A stretch of 44,855 bases of DNA from Alphaproteobacteria bacterium HGW-Alphaproteobacteria-7 (GCA_002842735.1 PHEB01000017.1:1-44855); one strand, 5' to 3'; counted from the first letter of the stretch, positions 15,655 through 25,759 are shown. Program-made: numbers and translations. Notes: generated by a model not told the origin, from the sequence alone.

Positions 15655-16661
15655 GCCTGCACCTCCGCCGAATCGGCTTCGAGCTGGCGGGCGGCGGCCT
15701 CACCCGCGATGGCGACGAAGGCATCGTGAAGGCCCGCCCGTTCGATTGACAGCGACAGAATCCCCGCCTCGCCTTCGATCAATTGCCGCAGCAGCGGTTC
15801 GATCCCTGTTTCGGGGAGCGGGAACTGGAAGAAATCACCGTTGCGCCTGGCATCCTTGGGCAGCGCGGCCAGCCATGCGCCTTCACGCGCGCGGGTTTCC
15901 AGCCGCACCTGCGCCGGGATCCGGTCACGCGCGGCCTCGACACTGCCGGCATAGGGCACCTTGCCCCCGGCGATGATCGCAACGCCTTCGCACAGCCGTT
16001 CGGCATGGTGAATCACATGGGTGGAAAAGATCACCGTCACACCATCTTCTGCCAGCGCGCGGATCATCACCTCCAGCTTGCCCTGATTGATCGCGTCGAG
16101 GCCCGAAAAGGGTTCGTCCAGCACCACCAGCCGCGGGCGGTGCACCAGCGTGCCGAGCAATTGCACGGTTTGCGCCATGCCTTTGGACAGCTGCCTGATC
16201 TGCCGGTCAGCCGCGTGGCCAAGGCCGTGGCGTTCGAGCAGTTCGGCCCCGCGCGCGCGGCCTTCTTTCAGCGGCAATCCGCGCAGCGCGCCCATAAACG
16301 CAATCGCCTCAATCGCTTTCATCGCCGGATACAGCCCGCGTTCTTCGGGCAGATAGCCGATCAACCGGCCGATATCGTGCGGGCGATCATGCCCGAACAC
16401 GCGGCGCACGCCTTCGTCGGGGTCGATAATGCCGAGCAACATTCGCAAAGTCGTGGTCTTGCCCGCGCCATTGGGGCCAAGGATGCCGTATATCGCGCCT
16501 TCGGGGACAGAAATATCCACCCCGTCGACCGCGCGGGTGCCGTCAAAGCTTTTAACCAGCCCGCGCGCTTCGATCGCGAGGGGGCGGGCATCGATTGTCG
16601 CCGCACGCCAGCCTGCTGCGTGATTGCCCGCCCGATGATGTTCGCTTACCGCCATATCCAT
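15651..16661 (-). CDS. ABC transporter ATP-binding protein (NatA-like)
   Basis: A 336-residue ATPase partner of the downstream permease. It shows Walker A GPNGAGKTTTLR, the signature LSKGMAQTVQL in place of the usual LSGGQ, Walker B RLVVLDEPFSGLD and the switch histidine in IFSTHVIHHAE. A C-terminal extension of about 100 residues is typical of NatA-type proteins. The start could be ATG 16661 or 16655; neither has a strong ribosome binding site. It is divergent from queG with only 46 bp between the starts, so their promoters must overlap. An ABC-2 efflux pair is certain; the cargo is unknown. Confidence 0.94.
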   Translation of the reverse strand: MDMAVSEHHRAGNHAAGWRAATIDARPLAIEARGLVKSFDGTRAVDGVDISVPEGAIYGILGPNGAGKTTTLRMLLGIIDPDEGVRRVFGHDRPHDIGRLIGYLPEERGLYPAMKAIEAIAFMGALRGLPLKEGRARGAELLERHGLGHAADRQIRQLSKGMAQTVQLLGTLVHRPRLVVLDEPFSGLDAINQGKLEVMIRALAEDGVTVIFSTHVIHHAERLCEGVAIIAGGKVPYAGSVEAARDRIPAQVRLETRAREGAWLAALPKDARRNGDFFQFPLPETGIEPLLRQLIEGEAGILSLSIERAGLHDAFVAIAGEAAARQLEADSAEVQA

Positions 16662-16707
16662 GCGTTACGCGGTTAGGCGGCAGGATTAAACGGGAGCCTC
16701 TCGAAAT

Positions 16708-17790
16708 ATGGTTAACCCCTCGGCAACACCTGATCTGGCGGCGCAGATTGCCGCGCAGGCGGCGGCATTGGGGTTTGCGACCTGCGGGTTTGCCAGCGCG
16801 GGCGAAGACCCGCTGCGCAGCTCCCGGCTGGAGACGTGGCTGGGCGAAGGGTGTCATGGCAGCATGGAATGGATGGCGACGCGGCTTGACCATCGCCGCT
16901 CCCCCCAAGGGCTGTGGCCCGCCGCGCGCAGTGTGATTGCCCTGGGCATGAGTTATGCCCCTGACCATGATCCGCTGGCGCTCGACGGCTCGTCCCACCA
17001 TGCGCGGATTTCGGTCTATGCGCAGGGCAAGGACTATCACGATGTGGTCAAGAAGCGGCTAAAGGCGCTCGCGCGGTGGCTGGTGGCAGCCGAACCGGGG
17101 TCTGAGGTGAAAGTCTTCGTCGATACCGCCCCGGTGATGGAAAAACCGCTGGGTGAGGCGGCGGGGATCGGATGGCAGGGCAAGCACACCAATCTGGTCA
17201 GCCCCGAACATGGCAGCTGGCTGTTTCTCGGCGCGATCTACACCACCCTGGAACTGCCCCTTGCCGCACCGCACCGCGACCAATGCGGATCGTGCCGCGC
17301 CTGTCTGGACGCCTGCCCCACCAATGCCTTTCCCGCGCCCTACAGGCTCGATGCGCGGCGCTGCATTTCCTACCTCACCATCGAACACAAGGGCCCGGTG
17401 CCAGAGGATCTGCGCGCAGCTCTGGGCAACCGCATCTATGGCTGCGATGATTGTCTGGCGGTGTGCCCGTGGAACAAGTTTGCCCACCAAGCACAAGGAT
17501 TGCGCGAATTCCTCCCCCGCGCCGAACTGGTTGCGCCGCGTCTGGGTGAATTGCTGGCGCTGGACGATGCGGGGTTTCGGGCGTTGTTTTCCGGCTCCCC
17601 GATCAAGCGCATCGGGCGGGATCGGTTTGTGCGCAATTGCCTTTATGCGGCAGGGAATAGCGGCAATGATGCACTGACCCCGCAGGTGCAGGCGTTAACC
17701 GAAGACCCTGACCCGGTAGTGGCAGAGGCCGCCGGGTGGGCTTTACGCCAGCTTATGCCAAAGCGCGCTGGTATTAGAGCAAATCCTTGA
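16708..17790 (+). CDS. queG: Epoxyqueuosine reductase
   Basis: A 360-residue cobalamin- and iron-sulfur-dependent enzyme that reduces epoxyqueuosine to queuosine in tRNA, the last step of queuosine synthesis. Two [4Fe-4S] cluster motifs are visible: C193-GS-C196-RA-C199-LDA-C203-P and C246-DD-C249-LAV-C253-P, with C219 between them. The putative catalytic aspartate lies in [14 protein letters not shown] (D139), followed by [21 protein letters not shown]-terminal HEAT-like segment completes the protein. The length is normal for the family. The last 17 bases overlap the end of the convergent flavoprotein gene. Confidence 0.96.
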   Translation: MVNPSATPDLAAQIAAQAAALGFATCGFASAGEDPLRSSRLETWLGEGCHGSMEWMATRLDHRRSPQGLWPAARSVIALGMSYAPDHDPLALDGSSHHARISVYAQGKDYHDVVKKRLKALARWLVAAEPGSEVKVFVDTAPVMEKPLGEAAGIGWQGKHTNLVSPEHGSWLFLGAIYTTLELPLAAPHRDQCGSCRACLDACPTNAFPAPYRLDARRCISYLTIEHKGPVPEDLRAALGNRIYGCDDCLAVCPWNKFAHQAQGLREFLPRAELVAPRLGELLALDDAGFRALFSGSPIKRIGRDRFVRNCLYAAGNSGNDALTPQVQALTEDPDPVVAEAAGWALRQLMPKRAGIRANP

Positions 17791-19021
17791 GCGGCATTTC
17801 AGGATCGGCGAGCAGCGCCGGATCAACCTTGCCGACCCCGCTTTCGAGCAGTTTGCGGCCCTGCACGTAATCCTTCATCGTGTTCACACAATCGAACGCA
17901 ATCGGCTTGCCATCGCGCAGATACACCACCGTAAACTTGCGGGTTTCAGGATCGCCGCGCAGCACGGTCTGATCGAAGCCGAGGCTTAATCCGGCGGTCT
18001 GCAATTTCAGATCATACTGGTTCGACCAGAACCACGGCAGCGCGTGATAGGGTTCTTTCTCGCCCATGATCGCGCGGGCCACGGTGTTCGCCATGTCATG
18101 CGCGTTCTGCACTGATTCCAATCGGATCACCGCGCCATCGGCAAAGGGATTGGCGTGGGCGGCGCAATCGCCGATGGCGTAGATATCATCCAGCGTGGTG
18201 CGGCAGCAGAAATCGACATCGACCCCGTTAGACCCGGCAGCGCCCGCAGCAATCAGCGGCGCAACCGCAGGCACAATGCCGATGCCGGCCACCACCATGT
18301 CGCAGGCGATTTCTTCGCCGCTGTCCAGCATCACCCCGGTTACTCGGCCTGCATCCTCACCCAGAACCGCACGCACGCCTTCGCCCAAGCGCACGTCAAC
18401 GCCCTGGCGGCGATGTTCTGCAGTGAAGAAATCCGACATTTCCGCGCCTGCCACCCGCGCCAGCAGGCGGGGGAGCATTTCGACCAGCGTGACCTCGCAG
18501 CCCAGCTTGCGCAGCACAGCGGCCGCTTCCAGCCCGATATAGCCGCCGCCGATCACGACGGCCCGCTTTGCCCCGCCCGCCAGCGCGGCCATCATCGCAT
18601 CGGCATCACCCTTGTCGCGCACGTAGAACACTTGCCGAAGCACCGCACCAGGCACCGGCAGGCGGCGCGGATCGCCCCCGCCCGACCAGATCAGTTTGCG
18701 ATAGGTAACGCTGCCGCCGTCCGACAGGGTAAGGCGGCGCGCGCGCGCATCGATCCCCGTCACCGCCGCGCCCAGCCTGAGCGCAATCTCCTTGTCCGCC
18801 CAGAACTTTTCCGGGCGGATCATGATCCGTTCAAACCCCTTGTCCCCGGCAAGGTATTCCTTCGATAGCGGCGGGCGTTCGTAAGGCGGCGCGTGATCGC
18901 GCCCGATCATCAGGATCGACCCGTCAAAGCCGTGGTGGCGCAAGGCAATCGCCGCCTGCGCGCCGCCATGGCCCGTGCCGACGATCACGACGTCAGCGTG
19001 GTCGATAGTAGATGCTGTCAT
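17774..19021 (-). CDS. FAD-dependent NAD(P)H oxidoreductase, ferredoxin-reductase type
   Basis: A 415-residue flavoprotein resembling putidaredoxin/rubredoxin reductases. The FAD-binding motif is [15 protein letters not shown] near the N-terminus, the NAD(P)H-binding motif is [20 protein letters not shown] in the middle, and the second FAD motif is [14 protein letters not shown]. The C-terminal reductase domain has the aromatic [15 protein letters not shown] stretch found in this group. ATG 19021 is chosen because the dinucleotide motif follows within a dozen residues. Such enzymes pass electrons from NADH to a ferredoxin that serves a P450 or dioxygenase; the P450 at 12927-14267 is a candidate client, but no ferredoxin gene is seen here. 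Confidence 0.92.
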   Translation of the reverse strand: MTASTIDHADVVIVGTGHGGAQAAIALRHHGFDGSILMIGRDHAPPYERPPLSKEYLAGDKGFERIMIRPEKFWADKEIALRLGAAVTGIDARARRLTLSDGGSVTYRKLIWSGGGDPRRLPVPGAVLRQVFYVRDKGDADAMMAALAGGAKRAVVIGGGYIGLEAAAVLRKLGCEVTLVEMLPRLLARVAGAEMSDFFTAEHRRQGVDVRLGEGVRAVLGEDAGRVTGVMLDSGEEIACDMVVAGIGIVPAVAPLIAAGAAGSNGVDVDFCCRTTLDDIYAIGDCAAHANPFADGAVIRLESVQNAHDMANTVARAIMGEKEPYHALPWFWSNQYDLKLQTAGLSLGFDQTVLRGDPETRKFTVVYLRDGKPIAFDCVNTMKDYVQGRKLLESGVGKVDPALLADPEMPLKDLL

Positions 19022-19120
19022 AGCGTGCCTATGCCCTTCCGGCTGTCTGCGGCCTTTGACTTGCCGCAAATTGCCGAAGGGTCAAGCTGCCAGAAACGGG
19101 AAAGGGGCGAGACGTGCCGC

Positions 19121-22100
19121 CTATCTCTCCAGCAGATTGCGCGCCTGACTGGCGATCTGCGCCAGCATTGCTGCGCCCACCGGCGGGCGGGCCTGCGCGC
19201 GGGCGATCATGTTGCGGAACTGCGCGACCGATGCGGCATTATAGGTCGCCCATTCGGTAACCGCGCCGAGCGGATCGTCCTTGCCGCCCTTGCGCCGCAT
19301 CAGCCGCCGCAGGAATTCGATCCGCATCTGCTGAAAATCGCGCGCCAGCCCCGATACCAACAGCCGTTCCCACACGTCAGACGGTGACATATGCGCTGCC
19401 ACCCCCTGCGCCCAGTCCAGCCCCAGCCGCGTGCCGATTCCGGCAAAGGCATGGGTCAGCAGCTTGGCATCGATTCCGCTATCCAGCGCCAACCGCGCAA
19501 GGCCAACCGCGCCATCAAAGTCAAACAGGCTGGCAACCCGCGCCGCCAGCGAATCGGGCGCACCGGCGGCCACAAACACCTGCCGCAGTTCAAGCGAACG
19601 CGCGCGCGGTTCGGCGCTGAGCAATTCCTCACGCGCCGCGGTCAGCAATGTGACGCCTTGCGACAATTCGCCAATCATCGCGCCCGCCGCAACCTTGCCC
19701 GCCGCCGTTCGCAGCACATCGGACATCAGATTGCCAACCGCCGCTGCCAGCCGATCAAACAGCGCAAGGCGCGCAGCTTCGGGGATCGCCGCCTCTTCCA
19801 GTTCACGCCATAGCGGTTCCAGCGCGAACAGCCGTTCCGCCACCACGAAAGCGCCCGCAACTTCGGCAAGGCCAACGCCTTCTTCTTCGGCCAGTTCAAA
19901 CGGGTGAACCATGCCCAGCCGGTTGACCATGCGATTGGCAAGGCTGGTCGCGATCATCTCGCGCCGCAGCCGGTGGCCGCGGATTTCGGCGGCATAGGTC
20001 TGGCGCATGGCCGAAGGGAAGCGCGCGATCAGCAGCGGTTCCAGCACCGGATCATCGGCCAGCGCGCTCGCTTCGATCGCGGCTTGCAAGGCCAGCTTGG
20101 CCGAGGATAGCAGCACCGCCAGTTCAGGCCGCGTCAGCCCGCGCCCGTCAGCAGCGCGGCGTGACAAGGCTTCACCATCGGCCAACCCTTCGGTGCGGCG
20201 GTCGAAATCGCTGACTTCGCCCAGCCGCTCAATCAGGCGGATATAGGCGGGGATGGCCTCCGGCCCGCGGCTTTCCGCGACCGACAGCGCCAGCGCCTGC
20301 AGGCGGTTGTCTTCAAGCACAATGGCGGCAACTTCATCGGTCATCGCGGCGAGCAGCGTGTTGCGCTTTTTCGCGGTCAGCTTGCCCGAAGCGGTCGCTG
20401 CGGCGAGCGCGATCTTGATGTTGACCTCGTTATCCGAACAATCGACCCCGGCGGAATTGTCGATGAAATCGGTGTTGATGCGCCCGCCTGCCAACGAAAA
20501 GGCGATGCGTCCGGCCTGCGTGATGCCAAGATTGGCGCCTTCGCCGATCACCCGCGCGCGCACCTCGGTGGCGTCGACGCGCAAGCCATCATTGGCCGGA
20601 TCGCCAACCTGAATGTGGCTTTCCTGCGGAGCTTTGACATAGGTGCCGATCCCGCCGAACCACATCAGATCAACGGGGCTGCGCAGAATCGCGGTGATCA
20701 GCGCTTCGGGTTCTATCTCTTTGGCCTCGATGCCGAGCAATTCGCGTGCCTGTTTGGGCAGTTTGATCTGCTTGGCAGCGCGCGAAAACACTCCGCCGCC
20801 CTTGGAAATCAGGCTGGCGTTGTAATCCTCCCAGCTTGACCGGGGGAGTTCAAACAGGCGTTTGCGCTCTTTCCAGCTGGCCAGTGGGTCGGGCGAAGGG
20901 TCGATAAAGATGTGGCGGTGATCAAACGCGGCGACCAGTTTTATCGCCTTTGACAACAGCATCCCGTTGCCGAACACATCGCCCGACATATCGCCGCAGC
21001 CCGCCACGGTAATGGAATCCGACTGCACATCGATCCCCATTTCGCGGAAGTGGCGCTGCACCGAAACCCACGCGCCGCGCGCGGTGATGCCCATCGCCTT
21101 GTGGTCATATCCGTTGGAACCACCGCTGGCGAAGGCATCGTCGAGCCAGAAATTGCGGGCCTGCGCGATTCCGTTGGCGATGTCGGAAAAGGTCGCAGTG
21201 CCCTTGTCCGCGGCGACCACGAAATAGGGGTCTTCGCCGTCAAGCACCTGCACGGCATCCGGGTGCACAACCTTGCCGCCGACGATATTGTCGGTGATCG
21301 ACAACAGCGTGCGGATGAAAATTTCGTAAGATGCGCGGCCCTCTGCGGCCCAGGCTTCGCGGTCAATCGCGGGTGAGGGCAGCTGCTTGGGATAGAACCC
21401 GCCCTTGGCCCCGGTCGGCACGATCACCGCGTTCTTGACCCGCTGCGCCTTCATCAGGCCGAGCACTTCGGTGCGGAAATCGTCGCGCCGGTCAGACCAT
21501 CGCAGGCCCCCGCGCGCCACCGCGCCAGACCGCAGATGAATGCCTTCGACCCGGCGCGAATAGACGAAAACCTCCCGCCACGGCAGCGGCTTGGGCAGGC
21601 CGGGGACAAGCGCGCTGTCGAGTTTGAACGCCAACGCCTCACCCGCCGCCGGGGCAAAGGCGTTGGTACGCAGCACCGCATCGATCACCGCACGGTAGAG
21701 CCGCAGCAGCCGGTCATCATTGATCGCGCTGACTTTCGCCAGCCCGCGCGTGAATGCGGTTTGCGCAGCCGCAATCGCTTCGCCGCGCCCACCGGCAAAG
21801 GCCGGATCGTGGCGCGCAGTGAACAGCGCCGCCATCGCGCGCGTCACCTGCGGCGCACCGACCAGCGCATCAACCACGGTGTAAATCGTATAACTCACCC
21901 CAGTCTGGCGCAGATAGCGATAGACCGCACGCAGCCAGTTCGCGCCGCGCGGGGCCAGCCCGGTCGCCGCCACCAGCCGGTTGAACGGATCATCTTCGGC
22001 CAGGCCGTTCAGCACATCGGCCAGTGCGTCTTCGATCAATCCAGAGCGTTCGAGCAACGCACCTGCCTCAAGCCCGGCGGGCACGGTCAGGATGAAATCA

Positions 22101-23848
22101 TGGATCGATCCCAACGCCGGATCGGTCAGGAAGGTCGGCACTTCGGCCGCCACCCGGAAGCCGAAATTCTCCAGCGCGGGAACCGCATCGGACAAGGCCA
22201 GCGCGCCTTTGACGACATAGACCTTGAGCCGTAGCCTCTCCGGCCCGTCCTCGCCCAGGCGGTAGAGCCGCACCGCGCGGTCGGCGGGATTGGCTTCTGT
22301 TTCAGCCAAGGCCAGCGTGCGCAGCTTGGCAATATCGCGCGCAGCCTCTGCAGCGCCGTAGGACAGGCGATATCCCGTGGGGAACGCGGGGGCATAGCGA
22401 CCAGCCAGCGCAGCAGCGCGGCCTTCCTCTTCGTGGGTGGCCAGATGGGTCGCCACCGCCTCGTTCCAGCCGCGCAGCAGGTCCACCAGCAGCGCCTCAA
22501 CCGCGGCGTCATCGGGCAGATCATCGCATCCGCGCACATCGATCAGAAACCGCAGCAGCGCCAGCGAGCCGCTTTCAACCTCAAGGCTCCAGTCGAGCAG
22601 CGCTGCGCCGGGGGTGGCCAGCAACATCGCCTGAATCTGCAAGCGCACATCGGTGGAAAGCTGATCGCGCGGCAACCACACAAACGCAAACACGTGGCGT
22701 TCAAGCGTCGCGCGAACCATCACCAGTCGCGGGCGCGGGCGGTCGAGCAGCGCCATCTTGGCCGTGACCAGATTGATCACCTTGGCCGGATCGAACGCGG
22801 TCAGCAGATCATTGGGAAGCGAGGTGAAGGCGTGCACCAGCGCTTTGCCATTATGCCCCGCCGGATCATAGCCGAGCGTCGCAGTCAACCGGCCCAACAC
22901 ATCGCGCAGCACCGGAACTTCGCCCGGTCGCGCAGCCAGCGCGGCGCTCGTCCACAGGCCCGCATGGATGGACAGCGCGGTGACTTTGCCCTGCTCGCGC
23001 TGCGGCACGATGAACAGGTCAAGCGGGCTGGCGCGGTGCACGCGCGACTGCACGTTGGACTTGATCGCCAGCAGCGCGCGCAGCTTGCCAGCTGCATCGG
23101 GATGGTCAAACCATTCGAAGGCACGCTCAAGCGATACTTCGGCCAGCAATTCGCGCGCCGAACCGGTGCAGATGCCAAGCACGGCGGTTTCACTGCCATC
23201 GCGGTGGCGGGTGAGGTGGCCGAGCTGCGTCAGCATCCCGCCATTGAGCCAACCGAGCAACACGCCCGCTTCGGCATCAACAGCGTCAACCTGTTCGCGA
23301 TCCGCCGCCATCGCGGCCTGCATCACGGGCCAATCATTGACCGCCGCGTGAACATCGCCAAGCGTGGCCTGCAAGGCTTCCAGCAGCTCGCGCCGCTGGC
23401 GGGCATCGACGCGCGGGGTTTCGCAATAAATCAGCGATTCGCGCTTGCCGGACGCGGGGTTTTCGCCGGGCTTGCCCAACGCGGTGATCGCACCTGCCGA
23501 ATCGCGTTCAACCACGATGACCGGGTGCAGCAACAGATCGATACCAAGGCTTTGCGCGGCAATCGTCGCCGCCACGGAATCGACCAGAAACGGCATATCT
23601 TCATTGATAATCGCGATCCGCAGATGGCGCCGTTCGCCGCTTGTGGATTCGATCTGCACCAGCGGCTGTCCCGGAGCGCGATTGCGCGCGGCGGCCAGCA
23701 GATACCCTACCGCTGCCTCAAGCGCAGGCTTGTCTACGGGCCTGTCGCCAGGCAGCAGCGACGCTTCCAGATGAAGGCTAAGGGCATTGATCAGCGCGCG
23801 CTCGTTAGATTTGGGCGTCGCTTCGGTGGTGGTTTTCAGCCCCATCAT
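19121..23848 (-). CDS. gdhB: NAD-specific glutamate dehydrogenase, large (180 kDa) type
   Basis: A 1575-residue enzyme that oxidatively deaminates glutamate to 2-oxoglutarate with NAD, supplying carbon during amino-acid catabolism. The long N-terminal half has ACT-like regulatory segments (RHLRIAIINEDMPFLVDSVA). The catalytic core lies around residues 760-1150, with RGGLRWSDRRDDFRTEVLGL, PTGAKGGFYPKQLPS, FVVAADKGTATFSDIANGIA and GCGDMSGDVFGNGMLLS, followed by the NAD-binding part GEGANLGITQAGRIAFSL and a helical C-terminal extension. Length matches the family. Translation may start at 23848 or at the next codon. A TATAAT sequence lies about 40 bases upstream. It follows the small Cys-protein and TPR genes in the same direction. 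Confidence 0.97.
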   Translation of the reverse strand: MMGLKTTTEATPKSNERALINALSLHLEASLLPGDRPVDKPALEAAVGYLLAAARNRAPGQPLVQIESTSGERRHLRIAIINEDMPFLVDSVAATIAAQSLGIDLLLHPVIVVERDSAGAITALGKPGENPASGKRESLIYCETPRVDARQRRELLEALQATLGDVHAAVNDWPVMQAAMAADREQVDAVDAEAGVLLGWLNGGMLTQLGHLTRHRDGSETAVLGICTGSARELLAEVSLERAFEWFDHPDAAGKLRALLAIKSNVQSRVHRASPLDLFIVPQREQGKVTALSIHAGLWTSAALAARPGEVPVLRDVLGRLTATLGYDPAGHNGKALVHAFTSLPNDLLTAFDPAKVINLVTAKMALLDRPRPRLVMVRATLERHVFAFVWLPRDQLSTDVRLQIQAMLLATPGAALLDWSLEVESGSLALLRFLIDVRGCDDLPDDAAVEALLVDLLRGWNEAVATHLATHEEEGRAAALAGRYAPAFPTGYRLSYGAAEAARDIAKLRTLALAETEANPADRAVRLYRLGEDGPERLRLKVYVVKGALALSDAVPALENFGFRVAAEVPTFLTDPALGSIHDFILTVPAGLEAGALLERSGLIEDALADVLNGLAEDDPFNRLVAATGLAPRGANWLRAVYRYLRQTGVSYTIYTVVDALVGAPQVTRAMAALFTARHDPAFAGGRGEAIAAAQTAFTRGLAKVSAINDDRLLRLYRAVIDAVLRTNAFAPAAGEALAFKLDSALVPGLPKPLPWREVFVYSRRVEGIHLRSGAVARGGLRWSDRRDDFRTEVLGLMKAQRVKNAVIVPTGAKGGFYPKQLPSPAIDREAWAAEGRASYEIFIRTLLSITDNIVGGKVVHPDAVQVLDGEDPYFVVAADKGTATFSDIANGIAQARNFWLDDAFASGGSNGYDHKAMGITARGAWVSVQRHFREMGIDVQSDSITVAGCGDMSGDVFGNGMLLSKAIKLVAAFDHRHIFIDPSPDPLASWKERKRLFELPRSSWEDYNASLISKGGGVFSRAAKQIKLPKQARELLGIEAKEIEPEALITAILRSPVDLMWFGGIGTYVKAPQESHIQVGDPANDGLRVDATEVRARVIGEGANLGITQAGRIAFSLAGGRINTDFIDNSAGVDCSDNEVNIKIALAAATASGKLTAKKRNTLLAAMTDEVAAIVLEDNRLQALALSVAESRGPEAIPAYIRLIERLGEVSDFDRRTEGLADGEALSRRAADGRGLTRPELAVLLSSAKLALQAAIEASALADDPVLEPLLIARFPSAMRQTYAAEIRGHRLRREMIATSLANRMVNRLGMVHPFELAEEEGVGLAEVAGAFVVAERLFALEPLWRELEEAAIPEAARLALFDRLAAAVGNLMSDVLRTAAGKVAAGAMIGELSQGVTLLTAAREELLSAEPRARSLELRQVFVAAGAPDSLAARVASLFDFDGAVGLARLALDSGIDAKLLTHAFAGIGTRLGLDWAQGVAAHMSPSDVWERLLVSGLARDFQQMRIEFLRRLMRRKGGKDDPLGAVTEWATYNAASVAQFRNMIARAQARPPVGAAMLAQIASQARNLLER

Positions 23849-23888
23849 TGGCTCCCGGCGTCCTGCGATCCAGCATCAATTGTCTGTA

Positions 23889-23894
23889 ATTATA
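23889..23894 (-). promoter_or_regulatory. Candidate -10 element (TATAAT) of the glutamate dehydrogenase gene
   Basis: On the minus strand the sequence ACAATATAATTACAG contains a consensus TATAAT, 41 bases upstream of the start at 23848. No good -35 is found at 17-18 bp spacing (ACGATT/CACGAT), so this would be an activator-dependent or weak promoter. The AT-rich patch stands out in an otherwise GC-rich region. Confidence 0.4.
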
Positions 23895-23972
23895 TTGTGC
23901 CGGATTGTTTTAATCGTGTTGCTGCCGATACGCGCTTACCCCCATCCGGCGCAAGCGCGTTGATTGCGTGTT

Positions 23973-24101
23973 TTACACCGCCGCCATGGTTTTGCAGGCA
24001 TCCGGATCACAGGTCGCGCCGCACGGCATGATCTTGTCGGCACCGATGCACTTGTGGCCGGTGGCGTTGTCGATATGCGCGAGCACGGAAAAGCGGGTCA
24101 T
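23973..24101 (-). CDS. 42-residue cysteine-containing small protein, translationally coupled to the TPR gene
   Basis: A short gene easily missed by length cut-offs. Its ATG (24101) overlaps the stop codon of the upstream TPR gene in an ATGA arrangement, the same coupling used by other operons in this window. The protein starts MTRFSVLAHIDNATGHKCIG and ends with CDPDACKTMAAV. Four cysteines at residues 18, 27, 31 and 36, together with H9 and H16, could bind a metal ion or form disulfides. There is no signal peptide, so it is probably cytoplasmic. I do not recognise a family. The coupling and clear start make a real gene likely. Confidence 0.62.
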   Translation of the reverse strand: MTRFSVLAHIDNATGHKCIGADKIMPCGATCDPDACKTMAAV

Positions 24102-24976
24102 GGCTGCGGCCCCTGTTCCACTGTCATGGCAGGCGCCGTGTCTGCTGCAGGGGGAAGCTGCGCAAGATAGCCCTGCGCGGTGGCGGCAAACGGGCTTTGC
24201 GGCGCAAGATCGATCACCGATTGCCAGCTTTGCCGCGCCGCATCGTCACGCCCGGAAAGCACCGCGATTACCCCGGCCTCCAGCCCGATTTCAGGATTTT
24301 CGGGGGTAAGCAGTGCTGCGCGTTCAATCGCGGCTTGCGCTTCGTCCAGCCGATCAAGCCGCCGCAGCAAGGTGGCTTTCAGCAGCCAGCCCTCGCTGCG
24401 TTCGGGGGCCAGCGTGGTGGCGGCTTCCAGCGCGGTCAGTGCGTCATCGCCGCGCCCCAGCGTCACCAACGCGCGCGCGCCATCGATCGCGGCCAATGCT
24501 TCAAGCACAGCCGCGCCTGCCGCCTGTGCATCCGTCTGCGCCAGCGTCAGCAGATCAAGCGCGCCTGCCGCATCCCCGCCCGCCAGCGCGGCGTTGCCCG
24601 CCAGCGCCGCAAACCGCGCGCGGGTGCGCGCTTCGTCCGGCGGCGTCTCTTCACGCGCGGCGATAAAGGCGGCGCGGGCATCATCCCACAATCCCAACTC
24701 GCTTGCGGCGGTGCCAAGGCAGTGATTGGCCAGCACCCGATCAACCCCGGTGGTTTCGCTGCGACGAATCTGCGCGATGCTGTGCGCGCGCGCCGGATCA
24801 ACCGCGAGTTGATCGAGACAGGATGCGTGCCATGCGCTGCTGGCGTTCAATTCGCCTTTCACGGCAGAATCGCGCGGTGGGCGATCGCGCACCAGATCAT
24901 CCCCCTGCATCCCGCCCGCAAGCGGATTGGGGCCAACCTGAAGCAGCAGGGCAAGGAGCAAAGACGTAAGGGGCAC
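24098..24976 (-). CDS. Secreted TPR-repeat protein
   Basis: A 292-residue protein with a short N-terminal hydrophobic signal (MPLTSLLLALLLQVGPNP) and, from about residue 90, a series of tetratricopeptide-like helical pairs, for example ANHCLGTAASELGLWDDARA, DGARALVTLGRGDDALTALE and LLKATLLRRLDRLDEAQAAI followed by LEAGVIAVLSGRDDAARQSW. TPR arrays mediate protein binding, here presumably in the periplasm. It begins nine bases after the stop of the alpha/beta hydrolase gene, and its own stop overlaps the start of the 42-residue Cys protein, so the three are very probably cotranscribed. No specific function can be assigned. Confidence 0.85.
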   Translation of the reverse strand: MPLTSLLLALLLQVGPNPLAGGMQGDDLVRDRPPRDSAVKGELNASSAWHASCLDQLAVDPARAHSIAQIRRSETTGVDRVLANHCLGTAASELGLWDDARAAFIAAREETPPDEARTRARFAALAGNAALAGGDAAGALDLLTLAQTDAQAAGAAVLEALAAIDGARALVTLGRGDDALTALEAATTLAPERSEGWLLKATLLRRLDRLDEAQAAIERAALLTPENPEIGLEAGVIAVLSGRDDAARQSWQSVIDLAPQSPFAATAQGYLAQLPPAADTAPAMTVEQGPQP

Positions 24977-24985
24977 TGGGGCGGC

Positions 24986-25720
24986 CTATCCGTAAAATTG
25001 GGCCACAATGGCCTTGATAAGAGCAATGTCGCTGGGCCGCGACAGGCGGTGATCGCCGTCCTTTATCAGTGTTACCTGTATATCATCCGAACGTAAGGCC
25101 GCGGCAAGGCGCAGGCTGGTATCCCACGGCACATCCGCATCGCGCTGACCATGGATCAGCCGCACCGGGCAGGTGAGGTTGACGTCTCTCTCCAACCGTA
25201 GATGACATTCGGCATCGGCAAAGAACTTCGCATGGGTCGGGGTCGGGTCGGGGCCATAGGGATTGGGTTCGTAAATCGTCTCTCCCGCCGCCATTTGCGC
25301 ACGCTGCGCCTCGGTATAGCCCCAGCGGGTAAAATCGGGCGCGGGAGCGATCCCGATCATCCCGGCCACGCGATCCTTCAGCCGCGCGGCCACCAGCAGC
25401 ATCAGCCACCCGCCCATCGACGATCCCGCCAGCACCACCGGCCCGGCGACATAGCTGGCGATCAGCGCCAGCACTTCATCGCGCCAACGGCTGAGCGTGC
25501 CATCTGCAAAATCGCCATCACTCGCTCCGCAGCCCGAATAATCCATCAGCAGGCAGGCGCGCCCCTGCGCCTCAGCTTCGGCCAACAGCGCCGCCGCCTT
25601 GCTGCCTGTCATGTCGGACATATAGCCGGGCAGGAACACCAGCGCCGGGCCGGTTCCCTGCGTCAGGCGAAAGGCAATCCGGCGGCCATCATATAGCGTG
25701 TGATGCATGATTACGCTCAT
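24986..25720 (-). CDS. Alpha/beta hydrolase, cytoplasmic
   Basis: A 244-residue serine hydrolase. The nucleophile elbow is GSSMGGW in VVLAGSSMGGWLMLLVAARL; the acid is probably in IHGQRDADVPW and the histidine in KDGDHRLSRPSD. The N-terminus (HHTLYDGRRIAFRLTQGTGP, then LVFLPGYMSDM) is the usual first strands of the fold. ATG 25720 is chosen because it is preceded by GGAG at a suitable distance; ATG 25708 is an alternative. It heads the hydrolase-TPR-Cys protein group. The substrate is unknown, but carboxylesterase or palmitoyl-thioesterase-like activity is typical of this small class. Confidence 0.88.
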   Translation of the reverse strand: MSVIMHHTLYDGRRIAFRLTQGTGPALVFLPGYMSDMTGSKAAALLAEAEAQGRACLLMDYSGCGASDGDFADGTLSRWRDEVLALIASYVAGPVVLAGSSMGGWLMLLVAARLKDRVAGMIGIAPAPDFTRWGYTEAQRAQMAAGETIYEPNPYGPDPTPTHAKFFADAECHLRLERDVNLTCPVRLIHGQRDADVPWDTSLRLAAALRSDDIQVTLIKDGDHRLSRPSDIALIKAIVAQFYG

Positions 25721-25759
25721 GCACGCTCCATGCCTTGCGCGGCAGCAAAAAGGCAACCA

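Noticed and set aside
22433..24031. 532-codon plus-strand frame opposite the glutamate dehydrogenase
   Set aside because: Antisense shadow of an intact long gene with Gln/Arg/His-rich composition and no motif.
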